NCBI GenBank assembly: GCA_030646755.1
Contig: JAUSKU010000080.1
Location: forward strand, 1-64,000
Reading direction: 5' to 3'
DNA length: 64,000 nucleotides
Source of the DNA: Deltaproteobacteria bacterium
Lineage (GTDB): Bacteria; Desulfobacterota; JAENJC01
Numbering within the stretch: the stretch's first letter is position 1; the number at the start of each line of letters is the position of its first letter. This document shows positions 18,137 to 25,891 of the stretch, one piece after another. The notes beneath the pieces were generated by a model. That model searched no databases. It saw nothing but the letters and a program-made list of their open reading frames with translations, and was not told the origin of the DNA. The translations under genes were made by a program, and so were the position numbers.

Positions 18137-18472
18137 ATGGCGGCTGCATGGGAAGTGACACCACAAAAAGTCAAGAGTGTTATCGAAAAGATTATAGAGA
18201 TCAGTAATCCTCGTAAGGTCATCCTCTTTGGCTCCTATGTTGCCGGAAATATGGATGTGAACAGTGACCTTGACGTGTTGGTAGTGGAAAGAGAGGTTGA
18301 CAATCCCCGAAAAGAGAGCGTCAGGATTCGCAGGGCTTTGAAGGGCATATTGATGTCTATTGATATCCTGGTTGTCCAGGAAGACGTCTTGGCTGAAACG
18401 GCCGATACTCCCGGCCTTATTTACAGGGAGGCTATTAAAAACGGGAGAGTAGTTTATGAATCCGCCTCGTAA
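18137..18472 (+). CDS. MntA-type nucleotidyltransferase antitoxin
   Basis: The 111-residue minimal nucleotidyltransferase fold has the GS-x10-D-x-D signature: GSYVAGNMDVNSDLDVLV near residues 31-48, with a further Asp in MSIDILVV. Such proteins pair with HEPN toxins, and MntA members neutralise HepT by AMPylation. Here the following HEPN reading frame (18456-18560) overlaps by 17 bp but is only a vestige, leaving the antitoxin without a working partner. An AGAGGAGAATTT Shine-Dalgarno region precedes the ATG. Confidence 0.8.
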   Translation: MAAAWEVTPQKVKSVIEKIIEISNPRKVILFGSYVAGNMDVNSDLDVLVVEREVDNPRKESVRIRRALKGILMSIDILVVQEDVLAETADTPGLIYREAIKNGRVVYESAS

Positions 18473-18560
18473 AGGTCGCATACCCGCTTCGCCTATCCCT
18501 TCTGATGTTGCTGAAAAGACGATAAAGTGGGCGGAGGAAGTTGTTCAGAAGGCGCAATAG
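18456..18560 (+). pseudogene. Vestigial HEPN toxin (internal deletion)
   Basis: The 34-codon frame begins MNPPRKGRIP, a start often seen in HEPN proteins partnered with nucleotidyltransferases. It ends DVAEKTIKWAEEVVQKAQ, which looks like the C-terminal helix of the same family. The middle, including any RNase site, is missing, which suggests an internal deletion that joined the two ends in frame. The 17-bp overlap with the nucleotidyltransferase gene supports an original operon. The call is inference from short segments. Confidence 0.45.
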
Positions 18561-18878
18561 CCTCCTGATTACGCCGCTGTTAGCTGGATTATCGATGTCA
18601 GGGATAGGGGTTTTAAGGGAGCGGAAGGGTAAGACAATTATTCGGCTGGACTCTTTCAGCTTTGGGTTTATTTTTGCCTTTGGGATGGCGTTAGTCAGGT
18701 TTATGTATACGAAATAGGTTGGAAGCGATATTGCAATCAGGGAGCAGACGGGCAAAGAACTATAACGGGAGAGTGCTGCTTGGGCGGACATGGGATGGTA
18801 ATAAGGAGAATGAGGAGAGGGAGAGGATAAAGCGGCGATATAGAGGGTAGATAATAAATCGATTGTTAGGAGGATGAA
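18561..18878. other. Gap with possible degraded coding sequence
   Basis: No intact gene is convincing. One plus-strand frame at about 18726-18848 ends with a GRVLLGRTWDGNKENEE-like stretch, reminiscent of the C-terminus of phage Gp37/Gp68-like (DUF5131) proteins, but it lacks a start and the rest of the domain. A minus-strand open frame across 18435-18899 has low-complexity, atypical composition and was not accepted. Confidence 0.25.
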
Positions 18879-19271
18879 ATGAACAATTTTTATAAGCAAT
18901 TATTGCTGGGCCTGTTGCCACTCTTAATTGGGTGCTCGGAAAAATCGTCCGTATTTGAATGCAATGGTTCAATTGGAACTGCCCTCTCTGAGACTGAAGA
19001 ATCTTATAAAATAGTCGCCGAACGAAGTGTCACATTCTCATATAACTGTACAACGTTATCTCCGGGGGCGGATTGCCTCGTAAGCATCGGTGATACAAAC
19101 GTAAAAGGGCTTTTTTCTATAGGCGCAATGGGTAGAAAAAACATCGCTAACCCATTATCTGATCCAGCCTTTCTTTTTTACATGGACACTTCGGTTCTCA
19201 AATTCAATCTACTAAATAGCGACGGAAGCCGTGGAAGTAATTGGTTTTCCGGCAAATGCACAAAGTCATAA
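18879..19271 (+). CDS. Small hypothetical lipoprotein
   Basis: This 130-residue protein has a lipoprotein signal (MNNFYKQLLLGLLPLLIGCS, lipobox LLIGC, Cys19 as lipidation site). The rest is a short beta-rich domain with several Cys residues (FECNG, YNCTT, DCLVS, GKCTKS) that could form disulphides in the periplasm. A strong AGGAGG lies 5 bp before the ATG. The composition is more AT-rich than the core genes and no family was recognised. It sits in an accessory stretch between a broken NTase/HEPN module and a RAYT. Confidence 0.6.
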   Translation: MNNFYKQLLLGLLPLLIGCSEKSSVFECNGSIGTALSETEESYKIVAERSVTFSYNCTTLSPGADCLVSIGDTNVKGLFSIGAMGRKNIANPLSDPAFLFYMDTSVLKFNLLNSDGSRGSNWFSGKCTKS

Positions 19272-19404
19272 TATCTTAATCAACCGGATTGTCAAAAATC
19301 CAGCGGAGGCTTAGAGAAATAATTTGGGACAACGGTTCCATTTTTGTGAAGCCCCTATAAATACCTATTCCTTGCTCTATTACAACCAGCGCGATTCATG
19401 AGAA

Positions 19405-19430
19405 GGCGATCACAAGGATCGCCCCTACAG
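19405..19430. repeat. REP half-element upstream of the first RAYT gene
   Basis: GGCGATC-ACAAG-GATCGCC followed by CCTACAG is the right-hand half of the REP family found inside and at the end of the adjacent RAYT gene (19755-19780 and 20037-20063). Confidence 0.7.
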
Positions 19431-19438
19431 GAAAACAT

Positions 19439-20068
19439 ATGAAATTCAACCCCGACATCCATCGCCGCCGTTCCATACGCCTGAAAGGTTACGATTATTC
19501 AAAGGCAGGGGTGTATTTTGTGACGGTGTGCGCGTGGCAGAGGGGATGTTTATTCGGGGAGATCGTTGACGGGAAGACGCGGTTTAATGAATACGGACGG
19601 ATCGTCGAAAATGAATGGTTGATAACGCCGAATGTTCGGGACAATGTGGAATTGGATTATTACATCGTCATGCCAAACCATTTTCACGGGATATTGATAA
19701 TCAATGATGTAGGGGCGACCCGGTGGGTCGCCCAAGGTATAACGTCCCATGAAAGGGCGATCCACCGGATCGCCCCTACAAAGACATTGAAATCAAATAC
19801 AATTGGATCAATCATGGGACAATTTAAATCGATTGTCACCAAACGCATCAACGAATTGCGCGACAATCTCGGCTGTCCACTCTGGCAGCGCAACTACTAT
19901 GAACACATCATCCGCAGCGATGACGAATTAAACCGCACCCGGCAATATATCATCGACAATCCCTTGAAATGGGAATTGGACGAAGAAAATCCTGCCAATA
20001 TACCGGTAGGGGCGACCCGGTGGGTCGCCCAAAACAGGGCGATTCATCGAATCGCCCCTACAGAATAA
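19439..20068 (+). CDS. REP-associated tyrosine transposase (RAYT), with embedded REPINs
   Basis: This 209-residue Y1-type HUH transposase is of the kind that acts on REP sequences. The HUH motif is HFH in MPNHFHGILII; the catalytic Tyr is probably in RQYIIDNPLKW. The N-terminus (RRRSIRLKGYDYSKAGVYFVT) is typical of the family. A 72-bp REP doublet (19709-19780) is inserted in frame at about residue 90, adding a GATRWVAQ...AIHRIAPTK peptide. A second doublet (20006-20063) supplies the last ~20 residues. The enzyme's own presumed substrate therefore forms part of its coding sequence. Activity with the insert is uncertain. Confidence 0.85.
   Translation: MKFNPDIHRRRSIRLKGYDYSKAGVYFVTVCAWQRGCLFGEIVDGKTRFNEYGRIVENEWLITPNVRDNVELDYYIVMPNHFHGILIINDVGATRWVAQGITSHERAIHRIAPTKTLKSNTIGSIMGQFKSIVTKRINELRDNLGCPLWQRNYYEHIIRSDDELNRTRQYIIDNPLKWELDEENPANIPVGATRWVAQNRAIHRIAPTE
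19709..19780. repeat. REPIN (inverted REP pair) inside the RAYT gene
   Basis: The left REP begins GTAGGGGCGACC and folds on GGTCGCCC (19709-19733). The right REP is its inverse type, GGGCGATCC facing GGATCGCCCC and ending CTAC (19755-19780). The total length, 72 bp, is a multiple of three, so the reading frame is kept. Confidence 0.85.
20006..20063. repeat. REPIN at the 3' end of the RAYT gene
   Basis: The left REP is GTAGGGGCGACC...GGTCGCCC (20006-20030) and the right REP is GGGCGATTC...GAATCGCCCCTAC (20037-20063). It belongs to the same family as 19709-19780 and encodes the C-terminal residues of the transposase up to its stop codon. Confidence 0.85.
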
Positions 20069-20073
20069 TAATT

Positions 20074-21387
20074 ATGACCACCCAACCCCTAACCATCCAT
20101 TCCTGGCCCCGCGCCATCTTGCATATTGACGCGGACGCATTCTTTGCCTCATGCGAGCAGGCGATACATCCTGAATTGAAGGGGAAACCTGTAATTACAG
20201 GTAAAGAGCGCGGGATCGTCTCTGCCGCCAGTTATGAGGCGAAGGGTAGGGGGGTCGAGCGAGGGATGAGGCTCTTTGAGGTGAGAAGGGTCTGCCCCGA
20301 TGCCGTAATCCTTCCATCTGACTATGAGACCTACTCCCTATTTTCCGTTCGGATGTTCGAGATACTCAGGCGTTTCTCGCCTGATGTGGAGGAGTACTCC
20401 ATAGACGAGGCGTTTGTTGACCTGACAGGCCTCAGGAGGACGTTTCACGGCTCCTACGGGGAGATCGCAGGAAAGATTCAGGAGACAATAGAAAAAGAGT
20501 TGGGAATAACCGTGTCAATAGGCGTTAGCCTGTCAAAAGTGCTGGCGAAGATAGGCTCAAAGCACAAAAAACCCAGAGGGATTACACTTATACCTGGGAG
20601 GGAGATACACAACTACCTTGAAAAACTCCCGGTGGGAAAGGTCTGGGGGATAGGGGCGAATACATCGGAATTCCTTAAAAAGTTCGGGATAACCACAGCC
20701 CTGGAGTTCGCTATGAAGGAAGAAACCTTTATTAAAAGGCACCTATCAAAGCCTTATCAGGAGATATGGCACGAACTTAACGGGAGGAGCGTATATCCCG
20801 TTGTGACTGAATCTAAGAGGGAGTATCAGTCTATAAGCAAGACAAAGACCTTCACCCCTCCGTCCGATGATGAAGAATTTATATTCGCCCAGATTTCAAA
20901 GAACCTTGAGAACGCGTGTATAAAGGCAAGGCGCTATGACCTGGCTGCCACAAGGCTTATCGTATTTCTGAAACAGCAGGACTTCAGAGATATCGGGATT
21001 GAGCTTAAGCTGAACCGCCCCACCGCCTATCCGGCAGAACTGATGGAGCCCTTAAAAAAGGGATTCAGGGAGGCATACAAACCAAATACCCTGTATCGGT
21101 CGACAGGCGTAGTTTTGGCGGGACTCATACCGGAGAAGAGCGTCCAACACACCCTGTTTGACGATGTTGCAAGGATAGAGAAGATGGCCAGGGTTTACAG
21201 CGCCGTTGACACGCTGTCCGAGAGGTTTGGAAAGCACACCGTTCAGCACGGTTCAAGCCTTTTTGCAAATATACAGGTTCAGCACGAAGGTGAACGTGGT
21301 GATGTTGCCTTCCGAAAGACCGAGTTATTCAGGGGCGAAAACAGGAGGCAGAGGGTGGGGCTTCCGGTGCTGAATGTGAAGGTTTGA
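20074..21387 (+). CDS. dinB: DNA polymerase IV (DinB), Y-family translesion polymerase
   Basis: The protein copies damaged DNA with low fidelity. The 437 residues include metal-binding ILHIDADAFFASCEQ near the N-terminus, steric/palm motif YSIDEAFVDLTG with catalytic Asp-Glu, the helix-hairpin-helix region VGKVWGIGANT and a little-finger domain. The ATG at 20074 is preferred because upstream in-frame sequence is REPIN and RAYT DNA. No GAAC-N4-GTTC box like that of lexA was seen upstream, so SOS control is not evident. Repeat insertion may have separated the gene from its original promoter. Confidence 0.92.
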   Translation: MTTQPLTIHSWPRAILHIDADAFFASCEQAIHPELKGKPVITGKERGIVSAASYEAKGRGVERGMRLFEVRRVCPDAVILPSDYETYSLFSVRMFEILRRFSPDVEEYSIDEAFVDLTGLRRTFHGSYGEIAGKIQETIEKELGITVSIGVSLSKVLAKIGSKHKKPRGITLIPGREIHNYLEKLPVGKVWGIGANTSEFLKKFGITTALEFAMKEETFIKRHLSKPYQEIWHELNGRSVYPVVTESKREYQSISKTKTFTPPSDDEEFIFAQISKNLENACIKARRYDLAATRLIVFLKQQDFRDIGIELKLNRPTAYPAELMEPLKKGFREAYKPNTLYRSTGVVLAGLIPEKSVQHTLFDDVARIEKMARVYSAVDTLSERFGKHTVQHGSSLFANIQVQHEGERGDVAFRKTELFRGENRRQRVGLPVLNVKV

Positions 21388-21511
21388 CGCCTCCTAAATA
21401 ACAAATCTTTACCTTGATAACCCCATAGAAAATAACTAATCTAAAGCCCTGTCAGCCATGATTAAAAATTGCGTTTAGCATGAAACTTCTATAAGGAGGA
21501 GGACTTTAAAA

Positions 21512-21601
21512 ATGCCGAAGGTGTCATATTGGAAGGTCATATCCGTATTAATGCTAACTGCCTTATTGGGGAAAAGGGACAGCGACCATTTAAAGTATTA
21601 G
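21512..21601 (+). pseudogene. Remnant of a secreted-protein gene (signal peptide only)
   Basis: A 29-codon frame reads MPKVSYWKVISVLMLTALLG and then stops soon after GKRDSDH. A strong AAGGAGGAGG lies about 10 bp upstream. It resembles the start of an exported protein truncated at an insertion or deletion boundary. The frame overlaps the 3' end of vapC on the other strand. Confidence 0.35.
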
Positions 21602-21985
21602 TCTCAGTCCATCGTTCTTCTGTATCTTTTTGAAGTGTTTGTCCAGGGTCAGGATCGAACAATTGTGCTCTCTGGCAATAACGGCAATGTAACAGTCCGT
21701 GAGGTTTATGGTTTCCCCCTTTTTCTTTAGATCATACGAAAGCTTTCCAGCCTTATGCCAGGTTTCTTTTCCTTCTTCTACTATCGTAAAGGCCTCAACG
21801 AACTCCTTTATTACACCTATTTCCTTTTCAGACCTGGCGCCCTGAATGAGTTCGGCAATTACGACCTTGGGAACGTAAACGTCTCCGTGGGAAAGGATTC
21901 CATCCATCAGCTCCGAACCGGCGGAGTTTGTATCCTGAAAATAATCTATCCAGACGGAGGTGTCTATAAGAACTCTATCTTTCAT
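21590..21985 (-). CDS. vapC: VapC-type PIN-domain ribonuclease toxin
   Basis: The 131-residue PIN domain has acidic residues in VLIDTSVWIDYF, VVIAELIQG (Glu), INLTDCYIAVIA (Asp) and LTLDKHF, the usual four-acid metal site. VapC toxins cut specific RNAs. The ATG at 21985 is preferred over an earlier in-frame start because it leads directly into MKDRVLIDTS. The gene overlaps its antitoxin by 11 bp, typical of translationally coupled TA operons. The toxin looks intact. Confidence 0.88.
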   Translation of the reverse strand: MKDRVLIDTSVWIDYFQDTNSAGSELMDGILSHGDVYVPKVVIAELIQGARSEKEIGVIKEFVEAFTIVEEGKETWHKAGKLSYDLKKKGETINLTDCYIAVIAREHNCSILTLDKHFKKIQKNDGLRLIL

Positions 21986-22172
21986 ACTGCCTGAGGTCCT
22001 CAGCCGTTTTATCAAACTTGAGCTTCCCCTTCATCGCCTTAATCTTCTCGATCTTCCTGCGCTTCAGATATTCTGATATGGTTTCCCTTACTGCTGAGGC
22101 AGCGCTTTTAGCCCCAGTTTCCTTAACAAGTTCATCCAGCATCTCCTTGTCAAGCGTGACAGTTGCTCTCAT
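21975..22172 (-). CDS. vapB: VapB-type ribbon-helix-helix antitoxin
   Basis: A 65-residue antitoxin. The N-terminal MRATVTLDKEMLDELVKETG is a ribbon-helix-helix start for DNA binding, and the C-terminal LKFDKTAEDLRQYER tail would bind and inhibit the PIN toxin. It precedes vapC with overlap. It probably represses its own promoter, where a TTGTGCA...TGCACAA inverted repeat is present (22207-22249). Confidence 0.85.
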   Translation of the reverse strand: MRATVTLDKEMLDELVKETGAKSAASAVRETISEYLKRRKIEKIKAMKGKLKFDKTAEDLRQYER

Positions 22173-22194
22173 TTCTACCCCCTTTCAAATGGAG

Positions 22195-22249
22195 CTTATA
22201 TAATAATTGTGCAGTTGTCAAATAATATTAGTGTAAATAATTTGCACAA
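22195..22249 (-). promoter_or_regulatory. Probable vapBC promoter with operator-like inverted repeat
   Basis: On the minus strand, TTGACA (22216-22221) and TATAAG (22195-22200) are 15 bp apart. TTGTGCA (22207-22213) and TGCACAA (22243-22249) form 7-bp inverted arms, one of them between the -35 and -10, where VapB could bind. Confidence 0.4.
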
Positions 22250-22349
22250 ATATTTATATGGATGATGTGCTAAAATCAAATTTTTGTGGGACAAGGGTAT
22301 GGACAAACTATGGGCTATATCAGTAGGGCTGAAATCCGATGCATAGGGC

Positions 22350-22377
22350 TTGACAAGGATGAAAATGCTGGTATGAT
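22350..22377 (+). promoter_or_regulatory. Sigma-70-like promoter for the envelope gene cluster
   Basis: TTGACA (22350-22355) and TATGAT (22372-22377) are 16 bp apart. It is the best promoter match in the 22173-22549 gap and would give a leader of about 165 nt before the first cluster gene. Nothing else was identified in this gap apart from the vapBC promoter. Confidence 0.5.
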
Positions 22378-22549
22378 TCATTTTAATTCGCTAAGCCTAT
22401 GACATTGAACAAATATAGAGGGTTCGGTGTATTCGACTAATGTAAGACTAAGTTATTTCATCACGGTCAACTCTCCATCCAAATCAATTTCATATCTTAT
22501 GAATATATCTTTACAATCTTTACAAAAAATAAATCTTAAGGAGGCTATC

Positions 22550-23380
22550 ATGCCAAGAAAGCTGTTCTTAATCCCTCTGTTCCTGGGTCTTTTTTTACCT
22601 GGACTGGTTGTCGCAGGGCTTTTTGACGACTCAAACCAGGTCATTGAATCCCTCGGTGCCGGAGAGGTGAACTGGTCTACAAATGTCATCAGGGGTGTGG
22701 GCAGCGGAGCCCCGAACCAGGATGCCCCCAATATAGCTGTTGCAAGACTTGGGGCAGAGAGAGCGGCAAAGCTGGATGCCATGAGGAACATCCTTGAGAC
22801 TGTGAAAGGTGTGAGGATAGACTCTCAAACGACGGTAGTGAACTTCACTACCCAGAGTGACGTCATAAACTCTAGAATCGAAGGGTTCGTGAAGGGTGCC
22901 ATGGTGGTCAAGACGAGATACCTTTCCGACGGTGGGGTAGAGGTAATCATAGAGGTGCCGATCACCGGCGGGTTGGCCGACACTGTTTACGGGAATATCG
23001 GTGGTTTAGGGACCTTATCCGTTCCAAAGACAGGGAACCCTGTATATACGGGGTTAATAATTGATGCCAGGGGAACTGATGCAAGGCCTGCCATGTCTCC
23101 AAAGATTGTCGACCAAGATGGCAAGGAGGTTTACGGCTCGGCTTATGTAAGCAGGGACTTTGCCATAAAGCAGGGGATAGTAGGGTATGCAAAGGATGTG
23201 AATGCCGCAAGGCAGAACGAGAGGGTGGCTGCCAATCCTATAGTGGTAAAGGGGTTAAAGACCACAGGGGCCGGAAGCAGCGACATAGTGATAAGCAATG
23301 CAGATGCAGCAGGACTCAGGGATGCATCAAAGAACCTGAGCTTCCTGGAACAGACGAGGGTGATTATTGTAGTTGATTAA
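22550..23380 (+). CDS. Exported LPP20-like / FlgT-N-like envelope protein
   Basis: A 276-residue exported protein with signal peptide PLFLGLFLPGLVVAG. The region ARLGAERAAKLDAMRNILETVKG, followed by a GFVKGAMVV-like strand and VEVIIEVPI, matches the LPP20 / FlgT N-terminal fold of outer-membrane-associated lipoproteins. The middle carries TGLIIDARGTDARPAMSPKI, as in related uncharacterised proteins. The ATG at 22550 has AAGGAGG five bases upstream; a longer frame from 22427 has no such site. First gene of a six-gene envelope cluster; function unknown. Confidence 0.7.
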   Translation: MPRKLFLIPLFLGLFLPGLVVAGLFDDSNQVIESLGAGEVNWSTNVIRGVGSGAPNQDAPNIAVARLGAERAAKLDAMRNILETVKGVRIDSQTTVVNFTTQSDVINSRIEGFVKGAMVVKTRYLSDGGVEVIIEVPITGGLADTVYGNIGGLGTLSVPKTGNPVYTGLIIDARGTDARPAMSPKIVDQDGKEVYGSAYVSRDFAIKQGIVGYAKDVNAARQNERVAANPIVVKGLKTTGAGSSDIVISNADAAGLRDASKNLSFLEQTRVIIVVD

Positions 23381-23421
23381 TCTCTTTTGGAAGACCGAAA
23401 ACCTAATTGGGAGGAAAAACC

Positions 23422-24588
23422 ATGAAAAGAAACAAATTCAGGATATTAGCCTGTTTGATTATTTCGGCATTTGTTCTGTCCATCGTATCCTGCGCCCCTA
23501 AGCCAAGGAAGGAGGTAAGCGCCCTGGATACCCCTGAGCACCATGTGTTCAGCGGGAGCAAACTCCTGGACAAGGGGCAATACGACGAGGCAAAGAGGGA
23601 GTTTGAACTGGCCCTTTCCATGAACCCCAAATATTCACCTGCCCACGCCGGATTGGGGCTTGTATACGGCTATCAGAAGAACTTCGACAAGGGTTACGAT
23701 AGCCTGAAGGATGCGAAGAGCTATGCCAAGACAAAGGACGACAAGGTCACTGTTAGTGTTTATATGATAAGGCTACTCTCCCTCGAAAGAAAGGGGAAGT
23801 GGCTCGACAGGAGCGAGGACGAGTTCAAGGCAGCTGTAAAGCTCGACCCGAACGCTTCAGCTGCGTATTACTACATGGGAAAGGCATATAAGGTTTCTTT
23901 TGACTTTGACAAGGCGGGGGAGATGTTCAAGAAGGTGCTGGACATAAATACCAAATATGTGAATGAGGCCTCTGAGGAGTGGGCCCTGGTTCAGAAGATA
24001 CAGCTGGCTGCCCCAGGCTCCATGATAGGGAAAAAGATCGCCCTTATAGATGAGATTTCGAGGGCAGATATTGCGGCCCTTTTTGTCCAGGAACTGGAGC
24101 TCGAAAAGTTATTCAAGAAGAGGACTCCAAAGAGGTTCGACACGTCATTTCAAGCGCCAATTCAGAAGATGGAAACAGAAAAGGTTGTTAAGATGGAGGC
24201 GGCAACAGATATCAAGGACCATGTACTTAAGACAGATATAGACACGGTAATGGAACTTATGCTAAAAGGTCTTGAGCCTTACCCTGATCACACGTTCCAG
24301 CCGGACAAGAAAATAACGAGGGCTGAGTATGCCATTATGTGTGAAGACATACTTGTAAAGGTAAGCGGGGATGAGAAGCTTTCGACGAAGTTCATAGGCG
24401 AGAATTCACCATTCCCTGACCTTAGGAACGACCTCCCTTACTTTAATGCCGTGATGGTTGTGACTACGAGGGGTATAATGAAGGCAAAAGACCTTACCAC
24501 CGGAGAGTTTGCACCCATGGACACAATATCAGGGGCGGATGCCCTGCTTGTAATAAGAAAACTTAAAGACGAACTGAGGTTTTTCTAG
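23422..24588 (+). CDS. TPR lipoprotein with SLH-like C-terminal domain
   Basis: The 388-residue lipoprotein (lipobox LSIVSC) has three or so tetratricopeptide repeats at residues 40-190 (GQYDEAKREFELALSMNPKY, then DPNASAAYYYMGKAY). The C-terminal part, with YPDHTFQPDKKITRAEYA and PFPDLRNDLPYFNAV...GIMK, looks like S-layer homology motifs, which bind cell-wall or surface polymers. Such a TPR-SLH mixture suggests an envelope scaffold. The ATG at 23422 follows GGGAGGA; an upstream TTG is unlikely. It overlaps the next gene's GTG by 1 bp. Confidence 0.75.
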   Translation: MKRNKFRILACLIISAFVLSIVSCAPKPRKEVSALDTPEHHVFSGSKLLDKGQYDEAKREFELALSMNPKYSPAHAGLGLVYGYQKNFDKGYDSLKDAKSYAKTKDDKVTVSVYMIRLLSLERKGKWLDRSEDEFKAAVKLDPNASAAYYYMGKAYKVSFDFDKAGEMFKKVLDINTKYVNEASEEWALVQKIQLAAPGSMIGKKIALIDEISRADIAALFVQELELEKLFKKRTPKRFDTSFQAPIQKMETEKVVKMEAATDIKDHVLKTDIDTVMELMLKGLEPYPDHTFQPDKKITRAEYAIMCEDILVKVSGDEKLSTKFIGENSPFPDLRNDLPYFNAVMVVTTRGIMKAKDLTTGEFAPMDTISGADALLVIRKLKDELRFF

Positions 24589-25832
24589 TGAATACTTTAA
24601 AGTCAGAAGTCACGTCTTACGTCTCACGTCTCACGCTCTTTCTGTTGCTTACTGCCTATTGCCTACTGCCCACTGTCGTTCACGCCCAGGAGAGCCAGAC
24701 TGTCACATCCGATGGAATAGCCGCCATAGTGGACGGCAACACGGCGATTGCCAGGGACAATGCCATTGGGGACGCCCTGAGAAAGGCCGTAGAGCAGGCC
24801 GTAGGAACCATGGTTTCCTCCGAAACCGTTGTTCAGAACTTTCAGCTTCTGAGCGACAATATATACTCCCAGAGTCAGGGATATATCCAGAGCTACAAGA
24901 TACTATCTGAAGGGGCAGCAGAGGCAACTATTTATAAGGTGACTATCCAGGCAGTAGTGAGTATCGGAGGCCTGAAAAACGACCTGGCTGCATTAGGGCT
25001 CCTTATGCAGAGAAAGGGGATGCCCAGGGTCCTCTTTATGATCGCGGAGCAGAACATAGGGCAGCAGTATTATATCTTCTGGTGGAGCTTCTGGGGTGGT
25101 GGAAGATCCGAGTTCAAGGCCCAGCAGATTGATATGAGTGTTGCAGAGAATGCCTTGACCGAAAAATTCCTGGAAAAAGGTTTTAACATCGTTGACCACA
25201 GTGTCCAGACAAAAAACATCAGGCTCGGATCTTCCTTCGGAGTCGTTGACCTGACCGATAATGCGGCAAAGACGATAGGCAGAGAACTCGATGCCGAGGT
25301 GGTCGTCTATGGTAAGGCTACCGCAAAATTAGCGGGCAGCGTCATGGGCTCTGGGATACTTTCCAGCCAGGCCAACATCAACGCAAAGGCAGTCAGGGTC
25401 GATACTGGTGGAGTCATAGCCTCTGCCTCGGCAGCAGGAGCCGCAGTTCACAGTGACGAGATAACCGCCGGAAGCAAGGCCTTGGAAAAGGTCAGTGCAG
25501 AGCTAGCTGACAAACTAATAGACCAGATTGCAAAGAAATGGGGACAGGAGGTTTCAGGCAGTGCTTTGGTCCAGATGGTGATCTCGGGGATAAACAATTA
25601 TTCAGATTTTGTTAAATTCAAAAATGCCGTCCAGGGCAAGGTCAGGGGGGTCCAGGCGATTTACCAGAGAAGCATTTCAGGGGGCACGGCAACCATTGAC
25701 GTTGATATAAAAGGGGATGCCCAGTCGCTGGCAGATGGGATTACCATGGTAGATTTGAAAGAATTCACGGTTAACATCACCAATGTGTCTGCCAACAGGA
25801 TTGAGTTGACCCTTTCACCTAAGGGGAAGTAA
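24588..25832 (+). CDS. Exported FlgT-like / LPP20-fold protein
   Basis: A 414-residue exported protein. After the signal peptide, ARDNAIGDALRKAVEQAVGT and VVQNFQLLSDNIYSQSQGYI match the N-terminal domain of flagellar assembly protein T and relatives. A central region resembles the CsgG/FlgT middle fold (NIVDHSVQT, ELDAEVVVYGKA), followed by an SGINNYSDFVKFKNAVQ segment. No flagellar genes are present. The GTG start and signal core LTLFLLLTAYCLLPTVVHA are encoded by a dispersed repeat (24604-24676) related to that of lptD. Probably periplasmic or outer-membrane associated. Confidence 0.7.
   Translation: MNTLKSEVTSYVSRLTLFLLLTAYCLLPTVVHAQESQTVTSDGIAAIVDGNTAIARDNAIGDALRKAVEQAVGTMVSSETVVQNFQLLSDNIYSQSQGYIQSYKILSEGAAEATIYKVTIQAVVSIGGLKNDLAALGLLMQRKGMPRVLFMIAEQNIGQQYYIFWWSFWGGGRSEFKAQQIDMSVAENALTEKFLEKGFNIVDHSVQTKNIRLGSSFGVVDLTDNAAKTIGRELDAEVVVYGKATAKLAGSVMGSGILSSQANINAKAVRVDTGGVIASASAAGAAVHSDEITAGSKALEKVSAELADKLIDQIAKKWGQEVSGSALVQMVISGINNYSDFVKFKNAVQGKVRGVQAIYQRSISGGTATIDVDIKGDAQSLADGITMVDLKEFTVNITNVSANRIELTLSPKGK
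24604..24676. repeat. Dispersed repeat forming a signal-peptide coding region
   Basis: The words CACGTCTTACGTCTCACG and GCTTACTGCCTATTGCC recur, reverse-complemented, in the lptD signal region (9572-9670). Here they encode the n-region and hydrophobic core of the FlgT-like protein's signal peptide. Confidence 0.65.
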
Positions 25833-25891
25833 AAGTAGCGGCGAGTTAACGTAACAATAGCTTAACTATTCCAATATGTTAGGGAGCAAAC

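Noticed and set aside
18435..18899. 154-residue open frame on the minus strand
   Set aside because: It runs through the vestigial HEPN region and a possible degraded gene on the other strand. It has no Shine-Dalgarno site and no recognisable fold, and overlaps the start of a well-supported lipoprotein gene.
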